Shown: positions 26,944 through 39,152, numbered from the stretch's first letter. The stretch: 64,000 nucleotides of DNA from Desarmillaria ectypa (GCA_030407005.1 JAUDYN010000002.1:496001-560000), one strand, 5' to 3'. The notes: generated from the sequence alone by a model not told the origin. Numbers and translations: made by a program.

Positions 26944-27288
26944 AATATCCAAAAAGACACTTTCATGTATTCAACGTTCTGTATTAAACTGAACTCTGAT
27001 ACATTTCTCTTGGTCAAAATTACATTCAGTGGCGGATGGACTCTATCATGATATTGCAGTCAATATTATGTCAACGCTGAGCGCTTGAAGACTGTATATT
27101 GGACAAGTCGGTTTCGCGTATGAGTAGGTCGTGCATAGTATGATGGCATATATTTCACGACAGCATACACAATATTAACTATCCCGTTCTCTTTGGTGAA
27201 GATTCTTCCCTCTAAAGTGAACATCGTAAACATCTGTGGGAGGTCGTCAAGCCAATAAAACTCACGCAATGATTTCATTCACGGATGC

Positions 27289-27483
27289 TCAAGGACAGTC
27301 TCGTTCCTCGAACTCGCTCTTTGCACTGAGACAGTCCACTAGAAGAGTTCGTAGATTGATTAAGAGATGATGTATGGAAAAAGCCTCATGGCCCTCACCT
27401 TCTTCACTTCCTTCGGTGGAGGCAACGGCTACTGCTGCTGCACAAAAAAGGAGGAAGCAGTAGAATTTGATGGTAAATTGCAT
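27289..27483 (-). CDS. Small secreted Cys peptide, set A (candidate RiPP precursor)
   Basis: Two exons (minus 27483-27399 and 27338-27289) encode 44 residues. Exon 1 gives a signal peptide (MQFTIKFYCFLLFCAAAVAV) and the acidic spacer ASTEGSEE. A phase-1 intron (GTGAGG...CTAG) follows, and exon 2 encodes only VDCLSAKSEFEERDCP and the stop. The core has two Cys separated by 11 residues and a C-terminal Pro, the same frame as copies B and C, although only the Cys, one Phe-Glu pair and CP are shared. Without splicing the frame would continue to a different 64-residue product; the conserved intron in three copies supports the short form. No KR repeat sites as in dikaritin precursors are present. 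The product is presumably secreted; a role is not known. Confidence 0.72.
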   Translation of the reverse strand: MQFTIKFYCFLLFCAAAVAVASTEGSEEGEGHEAFSIHHLLINLRTLLVDCLSAKSEFEERDCP

Positions 27484-28536
27484 CTCGAGTGAACTGTGTA
27501 TCTGGATGGCTTTGGGGTATTATGATGAAAAGGAAGGTCTCTTATATCTCTGCGGACATGAACACAGAGTACCGTTCGCTTGGCTAAACCGAATCGGACC
27601 ATGTAAGTGGTCCGTAGGCTATCAGCTCTCAAGGCTAAACTTAGGGACCTCGATAAATGCGGCTACTGACTTCAGACAGTTTTTCACAAGACATTGCCAA
27701 GCAGCAGTAAGAGCAGGAGATTGGACGACAACAATATACTTAGTGAATAGCTCCAGCGATGTCAAATCACTCGAAGCATCAGGATGATGAACTCGAATCT
27801 ATCACGGTCTTTTTGTGGCGCTCTGATCCAAGGTCTATAGAAAGGCTTTCGCTTTGCGGAACCTTCCGTTTGGCAGGGCGGTAATGCGTACATGTTCAGT
27901 TTCTAATCCCTTACGGGTTCTGTTGTCTGTTCATCATGCAGTTTGATGTCTTGTGAGTAATATACCATGGTACCGGACGGGGATCGTCGTTCATTGGCCT
28001 GCTCAAGTGGCCGTCGAGATCGATCTAAGGCTATTGATATTTAGGCAGAATTTCATTACTTGTGCGGTGTCGCTATCATATCATGACCGTTGGATGGAAC
28101 ATCACATGAGCTAGTGATGAATGCCAAGGAGACATAAGATTTAAGACCGTGCGTACGTCCATGGCCATCCGTACCTTAATCTGATAGCGCTCATAAGCAC
28201 CTACAAGTAGTCACTCATATGCTTCGTCCGTAAAGGGGTTAAAGGTAAAACTATCGAGAATAAGTATTGGGAACGTAAGGGGAGGGGAGACGTTTCATAT
28301 TGGTTCTTTGATTCAGATGGCGATGAAACCTTAAGCATGTGGATCGTAGATTTATCAATCTCTTGTGGAGCCGATACCGTACTAAACTGACGAATTTTGA
28401 AGGACTTTTGTGGTTCTTGCGGGTCGTGGAGGGGCGGGGCTATGAATCTTGCGACGACTATGAAGAAGCAGTGCATAGCAGAGCTACATGAAACCTTAAA
28501 TTGAAGCGGTACTACTCGAGCACAATAGGGATACGG
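27484..28536. other. Peptide-A promoter region and spacer
   Basis: The 140 bp next to the peptide start match the upstream regions of the set B and C peptide genes, including a minus-strand AGATATAAGAGACC TATA-like box at about 27536-27549 and the segment just before the ATG. From 27800 to 28536 I see no gene. Confidence 0.55.
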
Positions 28537-29788
28537 TTAATCAGAAATGGTTGATGTAATGGTCTCCTGACCTCGTGGTTTATCGAAAGTCATACGCTGA
28601 GATGTGAAAGATCCTTGTGGGCGAGAATTATTTGGGAAAGAATCTTCCATGTCCTGCTGGTCCAAGTCTACATCCTGATCTTGCCGAGATCTGAAAATCT
28701 GCGTGGATGTATCCGACGTCCACGCTTGTCCTGAAGATACCCGGAATATAATGAGTAACGGCGCAATAACCTTCGAGACACATTTTAGTGCCTATGTCTA
28801 CACATCGGAAATGTAATGCGTACCTGAACTTGCGATAGTGGTTGAGGGAACAATGTTTGAACAGCACTGTTCAGCCCAAAAGGAACGATGAAAAGAAGTT
28901 GGAACGAGGTGTACAGAAATGAGGATTCGACAATCATGGAAGCGATACTCGTATACTGCCTGCCATAGCTCGGTCCCATGACTTTTGAGACCCTGTATCG
29001 GAACAGGAGGAGGCGGGACACGATAGCGAGCGTCATGGATACGTTGAGAGAAAATGATGTCCAAAAGTACGGCCGAGTGAAATTGATCGTACTAGTTGCC
29101 CATGGCGAGGATGAAGGTGCAGATACTTGGATAAGCCAGAGAAGGCCCAGGACTGTTAGAGGAACCATTAGCCTAAAGATGTTTCGTGATGACAGGGGAA
29201 ATTTCACCCCAGGTAGCCATGTAAGTTAGCCCAGGAACAAGAGCAATGAGCCACCAAGATATTCCTGTTCCTTGATATACGACTAAGCATCTACAGACCT
29301 AGAAATATGGATGATGAGCATTTTCCTTGCATCATTCAGATGACTACTTGCAACAACAGCATCCACGAACCAATTAGACAGTACGAATGCGGCGTTGCCC
29401 ATTTCTGATACTGGAAGCGAGAACATGATTTCCTCAAATGCGGCTGATAATCCATGAGTTTTGCATATGTTGGAGGTAATAGTCAATCTTACAAGGACCA
29501 CCCGGGAAAAGACGACAGTCAATGAAGCTGTACTGGGCCATTGTCGAGGATCCAGCGACGAACATTGTGGCAAATAAGAAGACAAGCGTAACATATACAA
29601 GCCAAAAGGATGCTAGCTTGAATACTCGGCGACGCTTGAGCAAGCGGCTAATGCAGACTACAGTTAGAGTCAACACTATGCCGTAGCCCACTCCCGTAAG
29701 AAAAGCAACGATGAGTCCATGTTCGTTCATCAAGAAGCGTAGCTGAGTCTTCTTCGGGTGTCCAGGAAGGATCAAGTTCAGTAGACAT
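28537..29788 (-). pseudogene. Seven-helix membrane protein, set A (frameshifted)
   Basis: Paralogue of the intact 7-TM gene at 45705. Start MSTELDPSWTPEEDSATLLD at 29788 and stop at 28537. All seven hydrophobic segments can be found across five exon-like blocks, including SRLLKRRRVFK, SSTMAQYSFIDCRLFPGGP, PLTVLGLLWLIQVSAPSSSP and VESSFLYTSFQLLFIVPFGL, plus a C-terminal tail with TSDTSTQIFRSRQDQD. Relative to the intact copy, one extra base near 29733 (within ACATGGACTCATC) breaks the frame before the first helix. An internal Met (MNEHGLIVAF) could restart translation, so a shortened product is possible. Confidence 0.7.
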
Positions 29789-31221
29789 CATTGACTAAGT
29801 CGGTGAAGAATTTGTCAGATGCAAGTCGATTTAAGTACCTCAGAGGAAGCGTATACATAAAATTGATTGGTCCAAATGGACAGTCACTGCTACGGGGGTT
29901 TACATCATTCGACACAAGTCCTTTGGCGAATCAGATGATAATTTGGACGTACAGTCATGGAATGGTTTATTTCTCCGGACAAAGAAATGTAGTTTGTATT
30001 GGCGACATCACATTCATCAATAGATTCTCCAGCGCGCATGCGCGTGCGGTAGTGGGACGATTTAGTAAAACGGACGCAAGCACTGAATAGTAGTTAGGTC
30101 GTTAAAGTTCGAGACGAGGCGGTATTCAATTAAGTTGCCGCGCTTTGTCATTTTGCTTCCACGCCACCAGCGTGGTCCGAGATTTGCTTAGCATTTCCAG
30201 CGTCTCTCATCCGCGGACGCTGCCAAGGCTACAGTTTTGTGTTGTGTGGATTGTCTATTGTCCCCAATATACTTTAATTCTGATACTTTGAAAGGAAATC
30301 ACCATTGCCTATTCCCCCGAATCTGTATCTCCAGCTCAGGAATAACCAGGAACTTGGATGCTCGCCGCGCGTTTAGTTTTACAGTGTCTAGACCAGCCTT
30401 TGAACTTTCCATCATTCTGTCTGTTTTTAGCTTCCTCCGAGTCGCTTGTCTTGTCGTTCTAGAATCCTCTTATCGATTTCCATGCGCCTGTATGTGGGAC
30501 AGATGTGTTTCCTTCTCTTCCTACGTTTTCAATGTGCTCTCGCATTGTCATAGTCACTGGTACCATATTAATCATTCTACCAGGTTTTTTCTTCCTCTGA
30601 ATGGTGTCATGGCTGCATTCCAAGTAAGGTGGCAATCCCACAGATAGTTACAGCAAACAGGAAAAAGCAATGCTTTGACATGGGCCAGAATTAAATTTAC
30701 GAAAAGTTTCGTTGATACCCTTTTGAGGTGCTTTATTCATTCTAGCTTTGGTAGCGGAAGTTCCGTAAGGTGCCCTTGCGCCGTGCCATTGATGCGTTGA
30801 GATTAGAGACATGGTTAGGTATGACCTGGTTCTCCTTCGGCCGCTCAAAAAAAGGTCTCTGGGCCGCTAATCCATTCCTCAAGTGTATGTTCTAGGTATA
30901 TGTTGGGAGCCCATTTTCGGCGCGCGCGAGATCAATTCACTTTATATGAAACTTCATATAAGTTGACCAAATAACCTAGTTGCTTTGAGCCACACCCTCT
31001 GAGGCACGATGATACCAGGATTAAGCTCAAAGACGCACGAAACGCAATTTAGAGTGCTCTGAGCTATCACTGGATTCTTCGTACGGGGTGTTGCTGTGGT
31101 CTCTCTCACAGCTTGCGTAGCAGGCCATCACCAAACTATAGTCCACAGAAAGACACCAATGTCAACTCGAACCTGCCACAAAAAAAAGAAGCAAAAGTCG
31201 GCCTTTATTCAGCATTGGTCT
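29789..31221. other. 1.4 kb spacer within set A
   Basis: Lies between the 7-TM paralogue and UstYa-like copy b. Short frames only; no recognisable domain, RNA gene or LTR end. Confidence 0.45.
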
Positions 31222-31894
31222 TTATCCAATATTGGTACCGCTCATCTTCCAGCCTTGGAACTCCCTCCGTTCCGCATCCAAGGTTGCTAAGGCCTGTTCC
31301 CAGTCATAGCACATCAAGTCATTTCCAATTCTATCCACGGTGAAATTGCGCTTCAAAAAATCACCCTTTTCCAACATATCTGATGCGCCACACAGAAGGG
31401 TCTGTCGGAGATATTGCAAGCAATGGGAAAAATGTCCGGGAGTGGCAACTGCATCATCGTGGTTGATCAGCGCGGCGCGGATTTGCCCAATGCAGTGAAT
31501 GTTATGGAACCATGACAAGATGGTCATGCGGTGGTTCGGACCAAGGTATGAAAGAGAAGGGTAGTCGAGCAATGTCTCGAACTCGGCGCGAGTACTGTTG
31601 TCAGGTGAGTTCCAAGAAAAATGGGTAGACTCTTGGAGCGTGAGGGATACCAGTGGAAGATCCTCAGTCATTGGATGAAGTAAGGGAATGGAACTTCCTG
31701 TGTATGTGTAAGATACTGGAACAATGAGCGAAAGATTGTTTGTGGATAAATGATCTTCAACACGTACTTTGGTCAATGAGTTTGCGTCTTCCGAAGGCCA
31801 CACATTGTAAGAGAACTATACAGACATTTAATGCGGCGAGGATGACAGTCAAAGATCGAGCTCTGGTAAGGCTGGTTATACGTGACTTAAGCAT
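31222..31894 (-). CDS. UstYa-like (DUF3328) oxidase, copy b (set A)
   Basis: Two exons (minus 31894-31768, 31715-31222) give 206 residues. The N-terminal helix is SLTVILAALNVCIVLLQCVA. The lumenal domain has YTYTGSSIPLLHP, LQESTHFSW and both complete HxxHC motifs: FHNIHCIGQIRAAL and HFSHCLQYLRQTLLC, then CYDWEQA near the end. These motifs are thought to bind the metal used for oxidation or cyclisation in UstYa-type enzymes. The phase-1 intron right after the membrane segment is conserved in copy c. This is the only member of the b/c/d group that is intact in the window. The start at 31894 is chosen because it precedes the membrane helix and joins in frame. Confidence 0.86.
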
Positions 31895-32341
31895 AGGTGA
31901 GCGATCTAGAAGTTATCAGGTAGTAGATAATACAGCATTCATTCATAGAGTTTGCTAATATAGCTCATTGAAGAATCACAGAGCAAAGTGAACCGCGAAC
32001 CAACAGTTATTTTCGGCAGATTTCGGCATCGGAAGGATGAGTGGGTACCAAGGGTCGGCGGCAATCAGGATCTTACAAAACAACGTGGCCTTCGCTGTCC
32101 TGCTCCTGAATGATGAGTCCCTCCATTGAAATGAAGTTCTGACATCTTCTAATACACAGCTTCGAGCAGTTACTATATTCCTCCGTAACTCCGTTTCCAA
32201 CTTCAAATAGACTCCAATTGATGCGTCAAAAATATCCCAGGCAAGGCGTCTCCATTTTTATATCCCCATCGGAATCTGTTCTCATGGCAAGCACCGAGCA
32301 TCACTCGACATCGTGCATATCATGATCAGAAGTTCAGCTCC
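31895..32341. other. Spacer between UstYa-b and PIP-2
   Basis: Divergent promoter region of the two genes; no gene or repeat recognised. Confidence 0.45.
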
Positions 32342-33615
32342 ATGCTCATAAAGGGCGGTCTCACCGCCCGAGTTGCACCCTCAAACCACGAACCAGTCAT
32401 GTCTAGCACTGTTGGTACAGCTGACTTTGTTGTCGATGGAAAGACTTATCAGACATGGTACATGGTTGTCGGCGACCTCGAGACCTCAGATAAGACGCCT
32501 CTAGTCGCCCTACACGGTGGACCCGGAATGACCCATCACTAGTACGTTCTCGTACCAATATCCCGTACCATCCAGTTACCAACCTTGAAATTATTAGCAT
32601 GTTGTGCGTATTTTCTGTTGCGTAATCTCGGATGAAAGAAGACTGAATGGCATCCCAGACCTAACACGACTCTTTATGAGAAAGCGGGGTGAGCTTTTCT
32701 CTAGACCCATACAAATTTGGCACCGATTTTTTGTAGTATACCTGTTGTGCTATACGACCAGATTGGTAATGGTGCCTCGAGTCATGTAAAGGACGTCCCC
32801 AAGGAATTTTGGAAGCCAGAACTGTTCATGGACGAGTTAGACAACCTCCTTGCACGTTTGGGCATCTCCGACCAGTTTGACTTGCTAGGCCATTCCTGGG
32901 GAGGTATAACTGCTTGGTTTTTGACATTAATCCGTTGATATATCGTCGTCCAGGAATGCTAGCAGGCCATTATGCAGCCGCCCGCACTCCTAAAGGATTG
33001 AAACGGCTGATTATCACTAATGCTCCAGCATCGTTGGAGCTGTTTGAGCAATGTACCAACGCATTGCTTGAACAGTTTCCAGGCAATTTGGCCAAGATTC
33101 TTCGAAAGCACGAGGCCGACGGGACGACCAACTCACCCGAGTACCAAGAGGCAATGATGAAGTTTAATAAGAAACACATCTGCGACATGGATCCATGGCC
33201 GCCGGAGCTGATGCAGAGTTTCGGAGAAGTAATGAGCAACCCAATGGTTTATTCCACCATGTTTGCACTTCGTCTCATACCAGTAGCGGCAACTAATGAG
33301 TCTATAGGTGGGGCACTTCGGACTTTAATTTGACTGGGACTCTGAAAGGCTGGAGTGTAATCGATATTGTGCATAACATCAAAGTACCCTCACTGTTGCT
33401 GAGCGCACCTCTTGATGAGGTTCAACCAGCCGCTTGCTTGCCTTGGTTCATTGGAATTCCTAAAATTAAGTGGGTAGAGTTGCAGCACAGCACTCACTTG
33501 GCGCAGTTCGAAGAACCTGAGAGGTAGAACGAGTTTCATCCTGAAGCAGAGCTTGTGCTGACATTGTTATAGATACTTCGAGGTCGTCTTGGAATTTTTG
33601 AATGCTGCGGCGTAA
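32342..33615 (+). CDS. Prolyl-iminopeptidase-like alpha/beta hydrolase (PIP-2)
   Basis: S33-type hydrolase, paralogue of PIP-1. Visible in order: [67 protein letters not shown] (nucleophile Ser), [42 protein letters not shown] (acid), [13 protein letters not shown] (His) and the last exon [13 protein letters not shown]. The Met at 32399 aligns with the PIP-1 start; 32342 is an in-frame alternative. Introns after HGGPG, after GHSWGG (32904/32955) and before YFEVV are clear. The small exon between HGGPG and IPVV (around 32661-32691) and the join near 33261-33310 each miss the frame by one base with standard splice sites, as in PIP-1, so integrity is uncertain. Confidence 0.72.
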
Positions 33616-35809
33616 TGGGCGAGTCTAAATGCGAGTTTCTCACCACTTAGTGACACAACATCTGTACCAACATCAGCATCATATTAAACTTTGAAATGGA
33701 CATCTTGCTTTCACCAATCCTTACCGAATGTTGTGAACAGTGGTGCCGGCCACCGTTCTCACCATCTGACATGCGAATAAGCAGCCTGAGCGCTTCCCAT
33801 CGACGGATCACTGAGATCCCTCCGTTTCTGAGCAATCTGTACTGAAACCAGAGTGCCGAGCGGCAATGAATAGACGCGGCCACTTACTGCATTAAGTGCC
33901 GACTTCCTGAATCCATCTTGACCTACGACACAGCCCATTCACATCGTACTTTTCTGGCTTTTAAAGGGCGAAGTCTAGTCTCATGAAGAAGGCTTCTGGC
34001 AGGGATGGTTGGACTGTAACTCGAAGGACAGATTGATCGAGGGTAAACAATTCGCAAATTCAGTTGCTGGCTGTTTATGAATTGACACTACTGCACTAGA
34101 CGGCGGCAGTGCTTGAACGAGGATCTCACTACGACTAGGCCGGCGACAGGACCATGCTGATTGATAGATATATAGCCCTCGATATGATTGCCCAGGACCG
34201 TACATGCCATGGGTGAAGATCTGTGAAAGTACCATGCGCTCTGGAAAGTACAGCAATTAGGAAAGCGTTGGCCTCACCCTAGAGTGACCTGATTGGATGC
34301 TATTGAGAAGGCATTTATTCTGGATCTTTCCACCCTAGGAAGAACAGAACGTGTTAAGAAGATGCTGAACTTGAAACTCAAGTCGAAGTATTGTCACTGC
34401 CTAAGGTCCGGTTCCTGAGAAGTTCGTCGGTGTGCTTCTGATTCGAATGACGTTCTACTGCACAACCACCATGTAACTTGACTAACGGCCTGTTCTCAGT
34501 GCTAACTGGAGGCATCGATAACATATCATTTAGAACCTGAACTTAGGAATCACCAAGATAGGCTGTACTGAATTCAAGACGCAGAAGCGGGGATCTTGCT
34601 CCAGGAAGGATAGGTCCGTTGACACCCGCAGAAATAATGACAGTAGAACACGATATGATTTCGATGGATAGAATATTTTATATTGATCACTACCCTGTCT
34701 TGCGGTGACATTCCTTTCATCCACTTGCGGTCTTCCAGTCGCCGTACTACCGCCAAATCCTTCATCATAACCCAGGGTTATCAGACTTCTTCAAGTTCCA
34801 GAACGAGGAGATTGTCAAGTCGAAAACATCCGTGGAACAGTAAAACAGAATCAGGACATCCTCCACATGGAGCCAAGCGAATTCATTCGATTATTATCAT
34901 CGTCGTCCAACTCGCACTAATTTTGGAGTACCCGGCTCCTCTGCTGAGATGTAGAACACAGATGATCTTTCACCAAGCTAATGACTATTCCTCGGATCCA
35001 AGTGGGAACATAGCACGAGGAGGAACGAGACTACGATTATTGAGCGCTTGAGCTACACAATTGAATTTATACCGGCCCACCGGCGAGGTAAGTGACAACA
35101 ATCTGAGATTTAGCCACCACAAGACGATATTGACATTGGAGTCGATGAGCACTCAAGCGGCACACATTGTCAGGTGTTTGCTCGCCACAGGCCTCACGGA
35201 GTAAATGTTCGAGTCTCAGGTCAGTATAACATCGATATCATGCGATTTTTGATAACTATTCAAGACACGGAGCCTGTTCCTTGACAGTTGACCACCGTTG
35301 TGGGTTTGTCGCTTGGATTGGTTTGAGCTATCTTGCGAAATGATGTCAGTGAAGAAAATGAGTTTCTAAAGGCCATGTCCAAGACTGACAGCAGCAAATC
35401 GCAGTTCCCCTTTCCGGATTGCCAACTGTGACAGTGACAAAGCATGCATTTAGCCGGGCCGATGGCATGCATCATGATTATTTGCATCGCGCACCCGTAC
35501 GGCCCGGCGGCTTGATAAAACTTTGTCTAACAAGCTGAGCCGACTGGCGTTCGTGTATATGCTCTCATCTTTGACGCATTTTCTTGCGCCATGATAGTCC
35601 TTCCTCCCCAATGACTCCGACATCGATGGTAATTTTCCAAATATATGGCTATATTGTATTGACCAAAGGAGGCGACAATTGTGAGGGTTGAAGGCACATC
35701 TTGCGAATTGCAGTACCACTATCAACATAAATTGAGAAAGGTGCTTCATCTGCAGGACAGCGATGTTGTCTGAGGCACTTGTCCATTATCTCCCCATTTC
35801 TGACTTAGC
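33616..35809. other. 2.2 kb spacer with one duplicated segment
   Basis: No recognisable gene. The part 35045-35430 is repeated in inverted orientation at 50800-51165 (separate entry). Confidence 0.45.
35045..35430 (+). repeat. Cassette-flank repeat, copy upstream of But2-C
   Basis: Shares a long stretch with the reverse complement of 50800-51165: for example GAGCTACACAATTGAAT, CTGAGATTTAGC, ATATTGACATTGGAGT and GCCATG.CCAAGACTGACAGC. Both copies lie on the upstream side of a But2-like gene, so they probably mark the edge of the duplicated unit. One frame in the 50.7 kb copy looks weakly protein-like; I do not recognise it. Confidence 0.7.
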
Positions 35810-36481
35810 ATGTTCTCCTTTCCTTCAATTGCATCATCTTCCTCATTTCATCCAAACACTCCCCCCCAGTGTACAGACCTCAAACTGTCCATTATGAGTG
35901 AGAACATCTACCTCCTCTGCTGGCCAATGCAATTTACCGGCTTCAATAATATCACCCGACCTATCCCAAATGTACACTGGGAGATAATCAAATTTCCTAG
36001 ATCGTACAGCAGGTCAACAAAGAACACCAAAATTTGTATACAATGACGATCTGCTGAGGTGCATGAGCAGACGCGGCTCATATCTCCTGAAGAAAGACTT
36101 GTCCAGATAATGGACAAGGTACCTCAATCCTTTCTTTGTTCATAAATTCGCTGTATTGGATATCTTTCATCACATTTCCAGGTGTCCATGCTTGCTCAAT
36201 TCTGCACCATCAACTACGGAATGGAAAGGTGGGATCCACATTCCGTTCCCTATAATACTCAATACCACGACAGCCGCCTCATCTGGCTGTCCCTTCTTGC
36301 TCTCTGTCAACTGCCTTAAGTCTCGCATCCCTATCAACACTAAGTCGATTTCATATGTGAACAAGCTAGGCTTGGTGTCGATTCTTGCTCAAACTCATGT
36401 CGACCCGGGAAGTACAGAAGAGGATGTGTATTGGTGGCAATGGTCCAATTGTCGGTAGGTTGAATTGTGTATGTTTGAACT
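35810..36481 (+). pseudogene. But2-like membrane protein, 5' part (set C)
   Basis: Matches the set A gene from the membrane helix (LNCIIF) through FNNITRP, VSMLAQF-like and TTAASSG blocks to the codons for FEL, where the sequence runs into the copia LTR at 36482 after the 5-bp duplication GAACT. Several frameshifts are present. The missing 3' part (from the same GAACT) is at 54566-54747 on the other strand. Confidence 0.82.
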
Positions 36482-36728
36482 TGTTGAAGATGCACTCAGC
36501 CGCATATGGCAATCTGGCAATCGGAGCAACATTGAAGCACCCAAACCTTTGTGCACCTTCTCCTTGACTCGATCGCCTGTCTGCTCACTCAGCAATGAGT
36601 CAGACATGGACACTAGTAGATGATAGTATATTCTAGAAGTACTCACCTTGTAGTATATATACTGGGCAGACCAGCCCACAAATAATAACAGATTCATACT
36701 CTCACTCTCACCCACATCTCTTATACGG

Positions 36729-38187
36729 TGATATGCCGTCTATGCATTCACACCTAGATTTTGCGATTTTGTAACAATACTATTGCACATCTATCCTATA
36801 CCAGTGATACATAGAGGACTATAGCTGAGGCTTCGAGCTGATAGTTAAAAGCAGTAAGCAACTGGTAGAGCCAGGACTTAGATGCAACACCATTAGTGGG
36901 TTAAATCTACCAGCCGGCCAGACTAGTAACTCGAATGCTAGCAGGACTAAGTGAAATACAGCCACTAGCAAACGAAGGATGCTACTAGCACACAAAAACC
37001 AGGAGCAGAGTACACAGATCTCGTCAAGTTCTGTCACTAGCAGCCCAGACTGGGCATAAACGCCTAAGTCAGGATAACTAGTCACATGGCAATCTTGAAA
37101 CAGGACTTAGAAATAAATTAGGAATGGATTAACCTTGAGCCCAGATCCGACTATTTCGATATAGATCTCTTATGATCGATGCTAGTGGAGCCGGACTGCA
37201 CCCTCGATCATGATCGGATAGCTGTTACAGGCACCAATATCCGGATATCCATATAACCGCGTTACTAGGGCATGTAGTTGTGCCAAGGGTGCGGAAAGAC
37301 CAACTGTGGAGTCTCTAGACCGAATATTTGAAAAGAAAACAGACTAGACCGACTATTGTGTGATTATTCACCATTATTCGTGACTAGCCAAGAAATCCTT
37401 ACCAATATACCCTATACCCAGATAATATTTATAGTTTTGCCTCAGTAGTATATAAGTAGTGGGATGGGCACTCGTGCAAAGCAGGCAAGCCATCCCCACA
37501 GTTGAGCCCTCACTGGTAGTAACTGGTGTCCCCAATTAAAGGCTTTTGTGCTTGACCTCGACGAAGTGATTAATAGTCGCTAAGTCACCCATAGAATTGC
37601 ATTGAATTGAAGTCCATTAGAGTCACTGTTGTGTCCTGCAAAGGTCCGGAGTGTTTTGAAGTTAGTTCAAGCAAAGTTCTCGGAGTTATAGTTTATTCTT
37701 AGGCCAAGAGTGCCACTAGTTAGCCAAGAGTGCGGCTAGTCAAGTGTTTATCACTTGTAGGAAGCAGTATAGGGCCAAGAGTGCCATCAGTTTATTCTTA
37801 GGCCAAGAGTGCCACTAGTCAGCCAAGAGTGCGACTGGTCAAGTGTTTATCACTTGTAGGAAGCAGTATAGGGCCAAGAGCGCCACCAGCCTGAAGCCGT
37901 TTCAGTCAGAACGAGCGCAGTAGCTCAAACCAAGTCACTCTTATCTAATTGTGTCTTACCCACCCCACTAGTACGAGTAGTACTTTGTATAAACTCACTA
38001 GTAACGAATAAAACGTCTTAAAGACAATTGTACTTGATTATTGAAGTCTGCAGAGTGCTTCCATCGTACCCGAAACCGCCCGAATTCAATATTGGTGATT
38101 AAGTGTAGAGTAGTAAGAGGTTTAGTGTGATTGGTGTTCATTGCCATTCCCTAATTCTTTTGTCACTCGCTGTTACCAAGCACATCA
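36729..38187 (+). mobile_element. Solo LTR inserted in the copia 5' LTR
   Basis: About 1.46 kb with ends TGAT...ATCA, flanked by the direct repeat ACGG (36725-36728 and 38188-38191; extendable to ACGGT if the ends are placed one base later). It contains a TATA-like GTATATAAGTAG near 37449 and no coding frame, as expected for a large solo LTR of a different family. The parent element is not in the window. Confidence 0.75.
37691..37889 (+). repeat. 99-bp tandem duplication inside the solo LTR
   Basis: Two copies of a 99-bp unit starting GTTTATTCTTAGGCCAAGAG, with only a few differences; inside each unit the short motif GCCAAGAGTGCC recurs. Probably an LTR-internal repeat. Confidence 0.8.
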
Positions 38188-38249
38188 ACGGTCAAATCTC
38201 GTAGTTTACCACTGCACTCATAACCACTGTTACACACTCTTTTACAACA

Positions 38250-38261
38250 GGTTATGGGCCC
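38250..38261 (+). other. Copia primer-binding site (initiator tRNA-Met half)
   Basis: GGTTATGGGCCC directly after the LTR end is one mismatch from the complement of the anticodon stem-loop of initiator tRNA-Met, the half-tRNA priming mode known for several copia elements. Confidence 0.65.
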
Positions 38262-38334
38262 CGGCCCTAACTAATCTACAGAAGACTCACCATAATTAAT
38301 TACCTCACTGAACTACAATCCACCCCCATATATC

Positions 38335-39152
38335 ATGTCCGACACCGCACCCTCATCATTATTCTGCATTGAGCTACTCCAGGAGCACAACTGGGTTCTG
38401 TGGAAGCATCGTGTCACTGCAATCCTGTGAGAATGAGCCCTGTTGAAGTACGCCAATGGAACATTGAATAAACTGGTTCCGACAGACCCAAATTCGCTAA
38501 CTAAGGAAGAAATGGATGAAATCACAAAGTGGAAAGAGGGAGATGGACAAGCGCAGACCCAAATTGAGCTCACGTTAAGTGATTTGCAGATGATACACAT
38601 CATGAGGGCAAAAACATCGGCTGAAATGTGGACGCAGCTTAAATTAGTAAAAGAAGCTAGAGGAAAATTGGGAATACTCACACACCAACGCTGTCTTTAC
38701 TGCACTGTGACTGACGAGTCCACAGACATTGTTGAGCACACCACAGAAATGCACTGAATCTAGGAAGAGCTTGGCATGCTGGGGAGTATCATCACTGATG
38801 AAGACTTCCTAATGCTGCTCATATCATCACTACCAGAATCCTGGGACCAGTTCACATTAGCATATCTAGGATCCACTGGAAATAACCCAACAGTCACATC
38901 GCATGAGTTCATTGCCATCATTCTGGAAGAGAACCATCAACAGATCGAAAAATCTGGTGGAAGTGAAGCCACTATGTATGGGCACAATAACAGAAAGACA
39001 GGCAGTGGAAGTAGCCAAGGGAACTCCACAAATGAGGCCACACATCAGCACAGTGTTGGTCCAAGAGCGGCGGCCAAGAAGGGAAAGGTCCAGGAAGAAA
39101 GCAGGGAAAGAAGAAGAAGAAAAGGTCTAATCAGGCAAAAGATTCAGGAAAT
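38335..39152 (+). pseudogene. Copia gag remnant
   Basis: Starts MSDTAPSSLFCIELLQEHNW, followed by a TGA-interrupted Gag domain (TLSDLQMIHIMRAKTSAEMW, then DFLMLLISSLPESWDQFTLA). Near 39036 the next frame carries GHTSAQCWSKSGGQEGKGP, the second half of a CCHC knuckle whose first Cys codons are lost. Gag and pol therefore sit in different frames (pol is -1 relative to gag), through either a real frameshift site or a small deletion. Confidence 0.75.

Larger units (their letters stand above)
36482..38249 (+). repeat. Copia 5' LTR, interrupted
   Basis: LTR sequence 36482-36728 resumes at 38188-38249 and together gives about 305 bp, the length of the 3' LTR. It starts TGTTGAAG and ends TTTTACAACA. 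The interruption is the solo LTR 36729-38187. Confidence 0.85.

Noticed and set aside
27066..27278. Minus-strand frame of 70 codons after peptide A
   Set aside because: The homologous sequence in set C (54215-54480) has stops in that frame and set B lacks it, so it is more likely 3' untranslated sequence.
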